64,000 nucleotides of DNA from Nitrospira sp. (GCA_020853775.1 JADYYH010000004.1:1-64000); one strand, 5' to 3'; positions 6,180-14,821 are shown, counted from the first letter of the stretch. A program made the numbers and translations. Notes: generated by a model not told the origin, from the sequence alone.

Positions 6180-7481
6180 ATGTGCCATATAAATCGATAC
6201 GGCCAGGGACAATCCATCAACCTGTCGAATAATCCAGGACGATCTCGTCACATCTTTTGGACGGCGTTCTGTATGTGGCTGACATTCATGCTCATGGGGT
6301 CCGAGATTGGTGCGGCCCAGCGTGGGATCGTTGAGAGTTACGCGGAACAGTTGGAAGTCCACAAGTCGGTACACGTTCGACGGCCGAAAGCACGACGGCC
6401 ACCCAACACATCGCAATATCTCGTCGCAAGCGACCAGCCTTATGGACCGCAGCGCTCTGAGCGGGATGCGCCCGCCGCACAAGACGCCTCCGCGCAAGGC
6501 GTGACCACCGGCAGCCCCGTGGGGGTGGCGCCGGAGAGCCCACAAGAAAAGCCTCTTCCTCCATGGATGGCTCGGACATTTGATTTGCCCGGGGCCGGCG
6601 TGTTGACGCCCAAAGGCACCTTGATCGTGGAGCCGTATCTGCAATATGCCCATCTCAGCAGCAATCGAGTGACGCTGACCGGTTTTACCATTGTCCCGGC
6701 CCTGACGATTGGTCTCATCAACATCCAAGGTGTGAGCCGGGACATTTATACCGCCGCATTGGTCGGGCGTTACGGATTGACGAATCGACTGGAGGTCGAG
6801 ATGAGGGTGCCCTATCTGTATCGGGAGGATTCGATTACGCAACGACCTCTTGCCACGCCATCTACGGCTGATACCGTCTCGACCGCCAACGGGTCTGGTC
6901 TCGGAGACGTTGAAGCAACGGGCCGGTATCAAATCAACAAAGGTGGGCCCGACGAACCGTATTTCGTGGCGTTCACGCGATTTAAGAGCACGACCGGGAA
7001 AGGCCCGTTCGAAGTCCCTATAAACCCGATTACGGGGTTCCAAACAGAATTGCCGACGGGGTCTGGTTTTTACATTCTCCAACCGGGCTTTACCGCCCTC
7101 TTTCCCAGCGATCCCGCGGTGCTGTTCGGTAGTATCAGTTACATTTGGAATATGTCGCGTAATGTAGGCGGGCAGATCGGGCGGATCGATCCTGGAAGTG
7201 GGGCCAATGTGAATTTAGGCCTCGGCATTTCGCTGAATGAAAAATTGTTTTTGACTCTGGGGTATGACCATACCGTTTTTGAGAGGCCGACTTCTGCATC
7301 GAACCTGCTCCTCACGACCACGCCGCAGGTCACTCAAATCGGGGTCTTGCTCATTGGAGGGGCGTATCGCTTGAACGATCGCAGCTTTGTGAATTTCGTC
7401 GTCGGAGTCGGCGCGACACGGGAAGCACCGGATCTCCAAGTGACGGTCCGCATTCCGACGGCAGTCCTTATCGGGAATTAG
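6180..7481 (+). CDS. FapF-like outer-membrane beta-barrel protein (putative fibre secretion channel)
   Basis: The 433-residue protein has a hydrophobic export signal around residues 24-46, then a low-complexity Pro/Ala/Ser linker to about 125, and a barrel domain opening with the block FDLPGAGVLTPKGTLIVEPY. Later blocks RYGLTNRLEVEMRVPYLYR, GLGDVEATGRYQ, TGKGPFEV, ELPTGSGFYILQPGFT, PSDPAVLFGSISYIWN and IGRIDPGSG are, to my recollection, hallmarks of the FapF/transporter family of barrels. It lacks an obvious N-terminal coiled coil. ATG 6180 has GGAGG about 7 bases upstream. The gene follows the C39 and double-glycine genes in the same direction, as FapF follows FapD/E in Pseudomonas, but after a repeat insertion. 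Confidence 0.8.
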   Translation: MCHINRYGQGQSINLSNNPGRSRHIFWTAFCMWLTFMLMGSEIGAAQRGIVESYAEQLEVHKSVHVRRPKARRPPNTSQYLVASDQPYGPQRSERDAPAAQDASAQGVTTGSPVGVAPESPQEKPLPPWMARTFDLPGAGVLTPKGTLIVEPYLQYAHLSSNRVTLTGFTIVPALTIGLINIQGVSRDIYTAALVGRYGLTNRLEVEMRVPYLYREDSITQRPLATPSTADTVSTANGSGLGDVEATGRYQINKGGPDEPYFVAFTRFKSTTGKGPFEVPINPITGFQTELPTGSGFYILQPGFTALFPSDPAVLFGSISYIWNMSRNVGGQIGRIDPGSGANVNLGLGISLNEKLFLTLGYDHTVFERPTSASNLLLTTTPQVTQIGVLLIGGAYRLNDRSFVNFVVGVGATREAPDLQVTVRIPTAVLIGN

Positions 7482-7547
7482 TGTGAGCCGCCTTTGAACG
7501 TGGTCATCCGCGATGACGCGCGGGGGGATCAATCTGAGGGGCTTCGC

Positions 7548-7583
7548 AAAGGGAGTTCCGCTGTATGGTGCGGAACTCCCTTT
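7548..7583. terminator. Bidirectional intrinsic terminator
   Basis: AAAGGGAGTTCCGC (7548-7561) pairs perfectly with GCGGAACTCCCTTT (7570-7583) around an 8-base loop. It lies 66 bases after the channel gene and 23 bases after the stop of the minus-strand gene at 7607-7909. The A/T-rich stem ends supply short U-tracts in both directions, so it can serve both convergent genes. Confidence 0.8.
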
Positions 7584-7606
7584 ATCGAACCGGAGTCATG
7601 CGACGG

Positions 7607-7909
7607 TTATTTGCCCAAGGGATTGGTCAACGCGCCCTTGGCACCTTCCTTGATTCCTTTGACGTCTTCTTTCACCTGCCCTGCGCCCTGCTTCGTTTTT
7701 TCGAGGTCTAATTTCTTGGCGTCTTCTTTTGTTTGAGTCGCATCGGTTTTGAGTTTGCCGGTGGCTTCTGTTAACGACTTGCCCGTGCCTTTCATCGCTT
7801 CTTTCCCTTCCGCGACCAGGCCATCGGCATGGGCTGATGGCAGCGACGCAACGGAGCTTGCTCCGAGACCGGCGGCGACGGCGATAGCGACGATCAATGA
7901 CTTCTGCAT
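7607..7909 (-). CDS. Small exported Lys/Glu/Gly-rich helical protein, function unknown
   Basis: The 100-residue protein has a clear signal peptide (MQKSLIVAIAVAAGLGASS to AHA, about residue 29). It is followed by an amphipathic, charged sequence rich in Lys, Glu, Asp, Thr and Gly (KGTGKSLTEATGKLKTDATQ and similar 11-residue-like phrases), reminiscent of LEA-like or stress-associated periplasmic proteins. ATG 7909 is preferred to an upstream in-frame start because GGAGG lies directly before it. I do not recognise a named family. Confidence 0.7.
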   Translation of the reverse strand: MQKSLIVAIAVAAGLGASSVASLPSAHADGLVAEGKEAMKGTGKSLTEATGKLKTDATQTKEDAKKLDLEKTKQGAGQVKEDVKGIKEGAKGALTNPLGK

Positions 7910-8359
7910 GATGAGCCTCCTTGGTGAGTGGCACCATTCGCTGCATGGGGATGAGGGCGCTGGCACATGGCCAGCTTGTCTGAGCCAATGCCATGCTCCC
8001 GTACGGCACTATAGCAGGATAACTTGCTTCATTGTGTGCTGATTCAGTGAGTCGAAAGGTTATGCAGCGTTCGACAGTGGGGTGGGTTGTGAGAGGGTAC
8101 CCATTCATCGGCTGGTTCGAATGAACTCGAGGTGACCAAAAATTCTGGCTATCTCGAAGATGCTCTTGCGTAGTGGCCGTATCCGTTTCGCTTGCTGTTT
8201 GATTTCAGGACCGAGAGCAAGATGAAATCTGCCGCCGATATGAATTAGAGTGCTGTTCCCATACATTATTGACAGAACGGTGTGGTGATTTTTGGAAAGG
8301 GAACGGGTATTCTCTATCGAAAACAGGCCCAGCTTCTATTCGATATTAAGTGTGCGGTT
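7910..8359. other. Intergenic region bordering the restriction-modification island
   Basis: No gene is supported in this 450-base stretch. Base composition becomes visibly AT-richer from about 8130, which probably marks the left edge of the acquired island. No direct repeats or tRNA-like target were noticed at the edge. CTGGCACATGGCCAG (7960-7974) is a short palindrome with sigma-54-like spacing but no gene follows in a suitable position. Confidence 0.45.
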
Positions 8360-8776
8360 ATGACAGATCATGTCTCTCCCAAGAAGCGGAGCGCCATTAT
8401 GGCGCGAGTCGGGACTAGAAACACCGGCCCGGAATTGGTTGCACGAAAGATGCTGCATCGGCTTGGTTACCGATACCGTCTACATCGAAAAGACCTGCCA
8501 GGCTCTCCAGACATCGTTTTCCCACGAACCAGGTTAGCAATCTTCGTCAATGGCTGTTTTTGGCATGGTCACGCTTGCCGGTATGGTCGATTGCCAAAGA
8601 GTAAGTTGCGATACTGGCGTCCTAAAATCGAAGCAAATCGAATGCGGGATGTATCAAAGCACAGGCAGTTACGTCAACGAGGTTGGAGTTTTCTCGTTGT
8701 ATGGCAGTGTGAGTTGAGAAAACCAGAGGCTGCACTCAAGAAAATGGTTGAGTTCCTCAATAAATGGCATCGGTAA
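8360..8776 (+). CDS. vsr: Very short patch repair endonuclease Vsr
   Basis: The 138-residue enzyme nicks next to T in T:G mismatches that arise when 5-methylcytosine deaminates. Family motifs are visible in order: SAIMARVGTRNTGPE, then HRKDLPGSPDIVFPRTRLAIF with the catalytic Asp, and the zinc/active-site block VNGCFWHGHAC. Length matches the family. ATG 8360 starts the conserved region directly; an in-frame start at 8282 adds unrelated residues. It precedes a C5 cytosine methyltransferase in the same direction, the usual genetic partner, and lies in AT-richer DNA than its flanks. Confidence 0.93.
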   Translation: MTDHVSPKKRSAIMARVGTRNTGPELVARKMLHRLGYRYRLHRKDLPGSPDIVFPRTRLAIFVNGCFWHGHACRYGRLPKSKLRYWRPKIEANRMRDVSKHRQLRQRGWSFLVVWQCELRKPEAALKKMVEFLNKWHR

Positions 8777-8848
8777 TTTTGGGGTCGGGGTCTTTTCGAC
8801 GTGGCAAGGGGTTTGATGCCCAAGCAGATCTAGTCGAGCAAGGAACGA

Positions 8849-10192
8849 ATGATACAAAGGCCAATAGGAATAGACCTGTTTTCTGGGGCTGGTGGGCTTA
8901 GTCTTGGCTTCGAACAAGCTGGATTCGATGTCGTCGCCGCCGTAGAGATCGATCCTATACATGCAGCGATTCATAAGTTCAATTTCCCAGAATGCACTGT
9001 CATTCCTAGGACCGTGATCGGATTGTCGGGGCAAGATATTAGGAAGATTGCCAATATTCGGGACAGATCGGTGGAGGTAGTTTTCGGTGGTGCCCCGTGT
9101 CAAGGCTTCTCGCTCATGGGGCAGCGAGTGCTTGACGATCCACGTAATGCTCTGGTTCGAGAGTTTGTTCGAATCGTCAGGGAGCTTGATGCGTCGTACT
9201 TTGTTTTTGAAAACGTTAAAGGCTTAACGGTTGGTAAGCACAAACGGTTCCTTGATGAGTTGATCGGAGCTTTCCGGACTGTGGGCTACAGGGTGCAATT
9301 ACCTTGGAGAGTCTTGAATGCCAGCTGCTATGGGGTGCCTCAAGATCGTGAACGGCTGTTTCTCCTCGGTGCGAAAGTGGGGTTACCGTTGCCAGACTAC
9401 CCATGTCCTACGACAAGGCCGGTCAGTTCAAAGTTGAACTTGTTTAATTTGCCGCAAGGACCTTCCTGCAGAGATGCTCTTGGAGACCTGCCAGATGTAG
9501 AAAAGTTTCCTCAACTTTTTGAAGACGATTGCGTGCTTACTGATAGGTGGATGGTCCCGAGCGAGTATGCAATGGAATTGCGCTGTGCGCAGTCCAGTGC
9601 ATGGCACTATGGTTACAGAAGACGTTGGCAACCGAATTTACTAACGTCGAGTATGCGCACCGTTCATACCGAAATATCGCGAAGGCGTTTTGCTGAAACC
9701 GGGCTTGGGGAAGTTGAGCCTATTTCTCGGTTTTTTAAGTTGGCGGGTGACGGAATTTCTAATACCCTTCGTGCCGGTACCGATTCTGCCAGAGGAGCGT
9801 TTACCAGCCCGCGACCTATTCATTATAAGTATGCTAGGTGCATAACGGTCCGAGAGATGGCGCGTCTGCACGGTTTTCCCGATTGGTTTAGATTCCACCA
9901 AAGAAAGTGGCATGGGGCCAGACAGATCGGAAATGCGGTTCCCCCGCCGGTGGGAAGAGCAATCGCAATTGAGATCCGAAAAATCTTGAGAGGTAAGCCT
10001 TTCAGGCCTATTCGGACCCTTGAACTCGGCGATCCCGCGTTGCTGCGAATGGGCATGATTCAGGCCTCCGAATATTGGGGCATTAAAGTGCCTATAGCTC
10101 GTCGCGACCGCAGGAGTGGGGTTAAGAAGCGAACGCAAGCGGAAATAGAAGCGGTACGCCTTGGTACTGTTGGAGCTCAAATATATGGCTAA
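8849..10192 (+). CDS. DNA (cytosine-5-)-methyltransferase of a type II system
   Basis: The 447-residue enzyme transfers a methyl group from S-adenosylmethionine to C5 of cytosine. Motif I DLFSGAGG (9-16), motif IV GAPCQGFS with catalytic Cys84 (81-88), motif VI ENV (121-123), motif VIII (VPQDRERLFLLG), a variable target-recognition region and motif X GNAVPPPVG near residue 370 are in canonical order. Roughly 70 residues beyond motif X form an unusual C-terminal tail. The last 8 bases overlap the start of the endonuclease gene, so the two are translationally coupled. The recognition sequence cannot be read from the protein. Confidence 0.95.
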   Translation: MIQRPIGIDLFSGAGGLSLGFEQAGFDVVAAVEIDPIHAAIHKFNFPECTVIPRTVIGLSGQDIRKIANIRDRSVEVVFGGAPCQGFSLMGQRVLDDPRNALVREFVRIVRELDASYFVFENVKGLTVGKHKRFLDELIGAFRTVGYRVQLPWRVLNASCYGVPQDRERLFLLGAKVGLPLPDYPCPTTRPVSSKLNLFNLPQGPSCRDALGDLPDVEKFPQLFEDDCVLTDRWMVPSEYAMELRCAQSSAWHYGYRRRWQPNLLTSSMRTVHTEISRRRFAETGLGEVEPISRFFKLAGDGISNTLRAGTDSARGAFTSPRPIHYKYARCITVREMARLHGFPDWFRFHQRKWHGARQIGNAVPPPVGRAIAIEIRKILRGKPFRPIRTLELGDPALLRMGMIQASEYWGIKVPIARRDRRSGVKKRTQAEIEAVRLGTVGAQIYG

Positions 10193-10997
10193 CGGGACGG
10201 CAGATAGCAGCCAAAGTCGTTATAAGGCGCTCATCGAAAAGATCTTCTTCGGAAATTTCAGGAAAGGTGACAAGGAAGTTTCATTTGAACGTGAAGATTT
10301 ACCTCGCGCAGCCAAGGCGCTCGGCATTCAACTTCCAAAAAATTTGGGCGATGTGGTGTATTCGATTCGATACCGTACTCCCATGCCGGCCAGTATACTC
10401 CGCACGCAGCCAAAAGGTATGGAATGGGTTATCGAGGGCATCGGGCGTTCTTGCTACATATTCAGGCTTGTTAGGATCAATCGAGTTATTCCAAATGTTG
10501 GACTCTTAACAATTAAGATTCCGGACGCTACCCCGGAGATAATTTCAGCTTATGCTCTTTCGGATGAACAAAGCTTGCTGGCAAAAGTTCGCTACAACAG
10601 GTTAGTTGACGTATTCCTGGGGATTGCATCGTATTCGCTTCAGAATCATTTACGGACAACGGTGAAAGGTATAGGGCAAATCGAGATCGATGAGATGTAT
10701 GTCGGTCTTGACAGTCGTGGAAGGCAGTATGTCTTGCCTGTACAGGCCAAGGGTGGCAACGACCAGCTATCAGTCGTTCAAACGAAGCAAGATATTGCTT
10801 GCTGCGCTGAAAAATTCCCTGGTTTGGTTTGCCGGCCGATTTCCGCGCAGTTCATGGCTGACGATCTCATCGCCATGTTCGAGCTCACGCAACAGGATGG
10901 GGAGATCAGAGTTGTCGAGGAGAAGCATTACAGGCTTGTGCCTTCGGATCAAATTAGTCTCAGCGATCTAAAGTCGTATGGAACAACCATGGCATAG
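10185..10997 (+). CDS. Putative type II restriction endonuclease, PD-(D/E)XK-like
   Basis: The 270-residue protein begins at ATG 10185, inside the end of the methyltransferase gene. Residues 165-190 read QIEIDEMYVG...YVLPVQAKGG, which fits a PD-(D/E)XK nuclease core (acidic Asp169/Glu170, then Q187-x-Lys189 with Gln replacing the usual Glu). The N-terminal half could be the DNA-recognition part. Position after vsr and the C5 methyltransferase, and overlap with the latter, make it the cognate endonuclease. I cannot name the specificity. It shares the AT-rich composition of the island. Confidence 0.75.
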   Translation: MANGTADSSQSRYKALIEKIFFGNFRKGDKEVSFEREDLPRAAKALGIQLPKNLGDVVYSIRYRTPMPASILRTQPKGMEWVIEGIGRSCYIFRLVRINRVIPNVGLLTIKIPDATPEIISAYALSDEQSLLAKVRYNRLVDVFLGIASYSLQNHLRTTVKGIGQIEIDEMYVGLDSRGRQYVLPVQAKGGNDQLSVVQTKQDIACCAEKFPGLVCRPISAQFMADDLIAMFELTQQDGEIRVVEEKHYRLVPSDQISLSDLKSYGTTMA

Positions 10998-11269
10998 TTG
11001 GGGGGAAGCTCCGGAGGCTAGAGTCTATTTCGAAATTATTGTTGGCTGAAAGCGCAGCTCTGGTTCACTGACGTCACCCCTTAAGAAACTACAGAATCCT
11101 TCGAATATCTTGCTTCATTCTCGGGGTAACGCTCCGGTGAGAGCCAGGAGCATGCCATGTTTTATTTTTGACATAGGTTTTAGTCTTTCTTCTGAGGCAA
11201 GTCTCACTTCGCGACTCTCTTCAGAAATGGCGCTCTTCTTTCATCCTCCATGCTATACACCACTACATC

Positions 11270-11488
11270 ATGACCACATCCCATCCCCGCGATCCCCTGC
11301 ACGGCATCACGCTGGAGACCATTATGACTACCCTGGTCGAACGCCATGGGTGGGCGGAGCTTCACCGTCGTCTGCCGGTGCGCTGTTTCCTCAACAATCC
11401 GAGCGTCAAATCCAGTCTTACGTTTCTGCGCAAGACGCCCTGGGCGCGCGAGCGGGTGGAGGGGATGTATATCGCGGAACTGCCCTGA
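11270..11488 (+). CDS. VF530 family small DNA-binding protein (DUF2132)
   Basis: The 72-residue protein matches the VF530/DUF2132 pattern almost throughout: DPLHGITLE, then TLVERHGWAEL, RCFLNNPSVKSSLTFLRKT and PWARERVEGMY. Members are small alpha-helical proteins reported to bind DNA; their physiological role is unclear. ATG 11270 fits the family start. It leads a same-strand group with YaeQ, a SUI1 protein and an AlkD-like protein. Confidence 0.88.
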   Translation: MTTSHPRDPLHGITLETIMTTLVERHGWAELHRRLPVRCFLNNPSVKSSLTFLRKTPWARERVEGMYIAELP

Positions 11489-11569
11489 CCCTGGGCTATC
11501 CGCTTCCACCGGCTGCATCGCCTGGTTTCTTCGATTTGACCGCCCCACACACAAGGACATCACACCCAC

Positions 11570-12112
11570 ATGGCCCCGAACGCGACGATCTTCAGAGCCG
11601 TCCTTCATATTGCCGATGTGGACCGCCATTATTACGAGGACCATACGGTCACCCTTGCGCGTCATCCGTCAGAAACCGACGAGCGGATGATGGTGCGTCT
11701 GCTGGCCTTTGCGTTTCATGCGCATGAGACGTTGCTGTTTGGCCGGGGGCTGAGCGCTGAAGACGAACCCGCGCTCTGGCGCAAGGATTTGACCGGGCTC
11801 ATCGAGCTGTGGATCGAGGTGGGCCTGCCGGATGAGAAAGCTCTCCGCCAGGCCTGCGGTCGTGCCCAACAGGTCTGCGTCTACAGTTATGGCGGGCGTG
11901 CTGCGGACCAGTGGTGGAAAGAGAATGTGGCTGCACTTGAGCGGTTGAAGAACCTCACCGTGATGAACCTCCCGCCGGAGGGCAGCCGCGCATTGGCTGG
12001 GCTTGCGCAACGCCAGATGGAATTGCATTGCACTATTCAGGACGGGCAGCTGTTGATCGGAGACGGGACGAATGCCGTGCAGATTGAGATGACGACCCTG
12101 AAGGAATCGTGA
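11570..12112 (+). CDS. yaeQ: YaeQ family protein
   Basis: The 180-residue protein carries the YaeQ family features: an N-terminal stretch ATIFRAVLHIADVDRHYY, then HPSETDERMMVRLLAFA, and a central GLPDEKALRQACGRAQQVCVYSYGG core. YaeQ has a fold related to PD-(D/E)XK nucleases, but its biochemical role is not established. Length is as expected for the family. It lies 81 bases after the VF530 gene. Confidence 0.92.
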   Translation: MAPNATIFRAVLHIADVDRHYYEDHTVTLARHPSETDERMMVRLLAFAFHAHETLLFGRGLSAEDEPALWRKDLTGLIELWIEVGLPDEKALRQACGRAQQVCVYSYGGRAADQWWKENVAALERLKNLTVMNLPPEGSRALAGLAQRQMELHCTIQDGQLLIGDGTNAVQIEMTTLKES

Positions 12113-12151
12113 CGCGTATCTCGCGAACGACGAGTTGTGGAGCATGACGGC

Positions 12152-12544
12152 ATGAAGGAAAAGAAACGTATTCCCGTCGATGGTGAGCCGGTTCAGTGGA
12201 ACAGTCCGTTTGCGGCCTTGAAGAATCTTGAACTGCCGCCGACTCAATCGCGAGATAAAACAGAAGCGCCCGTTCCGGTTTCGACAGGCCAAGCGAAGAA
12301 CCGTGGGCGAGTGGATATCGTCCGGCAGACGGCGCATCGCGGCGGCAAGACGGTCACGGTGATCACGGGATTCGTCGGCATCGGCCAGGCGGAGAAAGAA
12401 CAACTGGCGAAAGAGATGCAGAAGGCGTGCGGCGTCGGGGGGACGGTGAAGGACGGGCGCATCGAGATTCAGGGAGACCGGCGCGACGACGTCGCCCGCA
12501 TTTTGACGAAGGCCGGATTCCGGCCCGTCTTTGCCGGCGGATGA
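12152..12544 (+). CDS. SUI1/eIF1-like translation factor family protein (YciH type)
   Basis: The 130-residue protein ends in a SUI1 domain (about residues 55-130): GKTVTVITGF, then LAKEMQKACGVGGTVKDG, IEIQGDRRDDV and the final aromatic-containing GFRPVFAGG. Bacterial YciH-type proteins resemble eukaryotic eIF1 and have been linked to start-codon fidelity. The first 50 residues are a charged, Pro-rich extension. The start may be ATG 12152 or GTG 12137; neither has a strong ribosome binding site. Confidence 0.88.
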   Translation: MKEKKRIPVDGEPVQWNSPFAALKNLELPPTQSRDKTEAPVPVSTGQAKNRGRVDIVRQTAHRGGKTVTVITGFVGIGQAEKEQLAKEMQKACGVGGTVKDGRIEIQGDRRDDVARILTKAGFRPVFAGG

Positions 12545-12550
12545 ACAGCC

Positions 12551-13666
12551 ATGGCGGAACCGCTCAAGAATAGTTTCGGTGCCGATGTGCCACGCACCAT
12601 CGCGCGCATGATTGCCGCCGTGTCCCCTCGATTTAATGAGCAGGCGTTCGTCCGGTCGGCGCTGGACGGGTATAACGATCTCGAGTTGATGCCGCGCGCC
12701 TGGAAGATCGCGCATGCGTTGCGACGATGGTTGCCGGATGAGTATGACCAGGCCATTCAGATCTTGCTGGCCTCGATCGAGCCGTCATCGGGGCGAGCGG
12801 CTGCCCCGGGTATGGGCGCCTTTCTGTTCCTTCCGCATGTGTTCTTCGTTGCCGAATGCGGGCTGGATCATTTCGAAGCCTCCATGCATGCGCAATATGT
12901 GTTGACGCAACGGTTCACGGCGGAGTTCAGCATTCGCCGTTATCTCGAACGTCACCAGGCGGCCACCCTGGCACGCCTGGCTGAATGGGCGACTGATCCC
13001 AGCGAAGACATTCGACGTCTGGTCTCCGAATGCACCAGGCCACGATTGCCCTGGGCGCCGAGACTGCGCGCGTTTCAGGCGGATCCACGCCCGGTGCTGG
13101 CCTTATTGGAACGGTTGAAAGACGATCCATCACTCTATGTGCGTCGCAGTGTGGCCAACAATCTGAATGACATCGGGAAAGACCATCCCGATGTGCTGGT
13201 GGAAACGGCGACGAGGTGGTTGGAAGATGCAACGGAGGAACGACGCTGGATCATTCGCCATGCGTTGCGGTCGGCGATCAAGCGGGGAGAATCCGGCGCG
13301 CTCCATGTGTTGGGCTTCGGCGACAAGGCGCTGGTCGCAGTGGAGAAGATTCGCATCGCGCCGTCACGACCCAAGATCGGATCGTCGGTGGATATTGCGT
13401 GCGAAATGGTTAGCCAGGCATCCGGGGTCCAACGGGTGCTGGTGGATTTACGCGTCCACTACGTCAAGGCGAACGGCACGCACAGCCCGAAGGTGTTTAA
13501 GTTGAAGACCGTGGACCTTCCGCCGAAGGGAACCATCCGGTTCAGCAAATCGCTGGCCCTCACGCAACTCACCACGCGCATACATTACCCCGGCAGGCAC
13601 CGGATCGAGTTGCTCGTGAATGGCCAGGCCTATCCACTAGGCGAGTTTCATATTACGGCAGGGTAA
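12551..13666 (+). CDS. DNA alkylation repair (AlkD-like HEAT-repeat) protein
   Basis: The 371-residue protein consists of helical repeats through about residue 270, with the recognisable stretch RRLVSECTRPRLPWAPRL followed by DPSLYVRRSVANNLNDI and ERRWIIRHALR. This corresponds to the HEAT repeats of AlkC/AlkD-type alkylpurine glycosylase homologues. The last 100 residues look like an immunoglobulin-like beta domain, seen in a subset of the family. Substrate range cannot be inferred. It starts 6 bases after the SUI1 gene, implying co-transcription. Confidence 0.87.
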   Translation: MAEPLKNSFGADVPRTIARMIAAVSPRFNEQAFVRSALDGYNDLELMPRAWKIAHALRRWLPDEYDQAIQILLASIEPSSGRAAAPGMGAFLFLPHVFFVAECGLDHFEASMHAQYVLTQRFTAEFSIRRYLERHQAATLARLAEWATDPSEDIRRLVSECTRPRLPWAPRLRAFQADPRPVLALLERLKDDPSLYVRRSVANNLNDIGKDHPDVLVETATRWLEDATEERRWIIRHALRSAIKRGESGALHVLGFGDKALVAVEKIRIAPSRPKIGSSVDIACEMVSQASGVQRVLVDLRVHYVKANGTHSPKVFKLKTVDLPPKGTIRFSKSLALTQLTTRIHYPGRHRIELLVNGQAYPLGEFHITAG

Positions 13667-13681
13667 TCGGCGTGCTTGCGT

Positions 13682-14290
13682 TTAGACGGCGGCGGTCTGT
13701 CGTGGATCCAGCGTCTGTCCTGTCATAGAGCCTTCCACGCTTGCCAGATACGCCTGCGCGACCTGATCGGCAGGGATGCCGATGGAGGGGTCCATACCTC
13801 TGGCGATCAAGGTTTCCGTCACCCAGGGCGGGCTGACGACGTTCACGCGCAGGCCGCGCGGCAGATCGATGGCGGCGGCGCGGACAAATCCTTCCAGTCC
13901 GGCATTGACCATACTGATCGCGCAGCTACCCTTCATGGGATTCTGGCTCAGGACTCCGCTGGTGAGTGTAAACGATCCGTGGTTGGTGACGAACGGCTTG
14001 CCGATCCGCACCAGATTCGCCTGACCCATCAATTTATTTTTCAGGCCGATGAAGTAGTCGTCATAGGTCAGATCGTCCAGGCTTGCGAACTTGGCGATTC
14101 CGGCAGTGCTGACGACGGCATCACAGGTGCCGACGGCTTTGAATAGGCTGGTGATGGAATCCGGCGAGGCCAGGTCCACCTGAAAAACGCCCTTCTTGTG
14201 TCCGACCACCACTACCTCATGCCTCTCGGACAGCCGCTTCACGACGGCCGATCCGATGGTGCCCGTTCCTCCGATGACGATCACTCGCAT
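13682..14290 (-). CDS. Short-chain dehydrogenase family protein with altered active site
   Basis: The 202-residue Rossmann protein has the N-terminal nucleotide-binding motif GGTGTIG (7-13) and the SDR landmark STAGIAKF. The catalytic Ser region (TLTSG) is present, but the YxxxK pair is missing: the aligned positions read I-S-M-V-N before AGLEGF, so Tyr and Lys are replaced by Ile and Asn. Either it uses a different mechanism or it is a binding/regulatory SDR. It is convergent with the AlkD-like gene (16-base gap). Confidence 0.88.
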   Translation of the reverse strand: MRVIVIGGTGTIGSAVVKRLSERHEVVVVGHKKGVFQVDLASPDSITSLFKAVGTCDAVVSTAGIAKFASLDDLTYDDYFIGLKNKLMGQANLVRIGKPFVTNHGSFTLTSGVLSQNPMKGSCAISMVNAGLEGFVRAAAIDLPRGLRVNVVSPPWVTETLIARGMDPSIGIPADQVAQAYLASVEGSMTGQTLDPRQTAAV

Positions 14291-14359
14291 GGCAATCCTC
14301 CGTAGTTCGTGTTTCGCGCAGTGTAGCCATGAGGGCTGAATCGGCGCAAGCGCGAGATT

Positions 14360-14674
14360 CTATTCTGGACTATCGATCACATACTGCGGCCTGGCCGGCG
14401 GCTCGGCGGCGGGCTGAAAGTAACGGCAGGGGGGAATGTCGGCCTGCAGCCGTCGTAACAACACCGTGACCTTCATGTTGGCGGGAATGTCGCAGATCCA
14501 GACGTGCATGCCCGACTCGAGATCGTCATAATGCCGCTGCACGGAAAAGTCCGGTTTCTCCATGAAATAGGCGGAGAGAAATCCGTTGATGGCCTGAACG
14601 GTCCAGGGATGATCCTTGATGTATCGGTAGGTGAGTCGCAGTTCCACGACTTGATGGGCTTGTGCTGCATCCAT
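14360..14674 (-). CDS. Conserved hypothetical small protein
   Basis: The 104-residue protein has no signal peptide or membrane segment. It is rich in aromatic and charged residues (LRLTYRYIKDHPWTVQAINGF; HVWICDIPANMKVTVLLRR) and ends in a Pro/Ala-rich tail. ATG 14674 has a GAGGAG about 10 bases upstream. I do not recognise the family. It is divergent from the aldo/keto reductase gene, with which it may share a promoter region. Confidence 0.55.
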   Translation of the reverse strand: MDAAQAHQVVELRLTYRYIKDHPWTVQAINGFLSAYFMEKPDFSVQRHYDDLESGMHVWICDIPANMKVTVLLRRLQADIPPCRYFQPAAEPPARPQYVIDSPE

Positions 14675-14821
14675 GTCTGCTTCGCTCCTCGTGGTGACAG
14701 CGCACTCTACCAGGTTGTGAGGAACGGTCGCCAGCATCGTGCTCTTCACCTTCGAGGTCAGTGAGAACATTGAGCCCGCCGCACTGATCTGTGTAAGGTA
14801 CGGCATGGAGGAGGTCTGCTC

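Noticed and set aside
5750-6232. A 160-codon plus-strand frame across the repeat element
   Set aside because: Most of it translates the palindromic repeat and its ends; no domain and no ribosome site.
6021-7082. A 353-codon minus-strand frame opposite the FapF-like gene
   Set aside because: Arg/His/Pro-rich composition without domains; shadow of the well-supported plus-strand barrel.
7960-7976. Sigma-54-like CTGGCACATGGCCAGCT
   Set aside because: Spacing of GG and GC is right but the -12 TT is missing and no plus-strand gene follows within a sensible distance; better described as a short palindrome.
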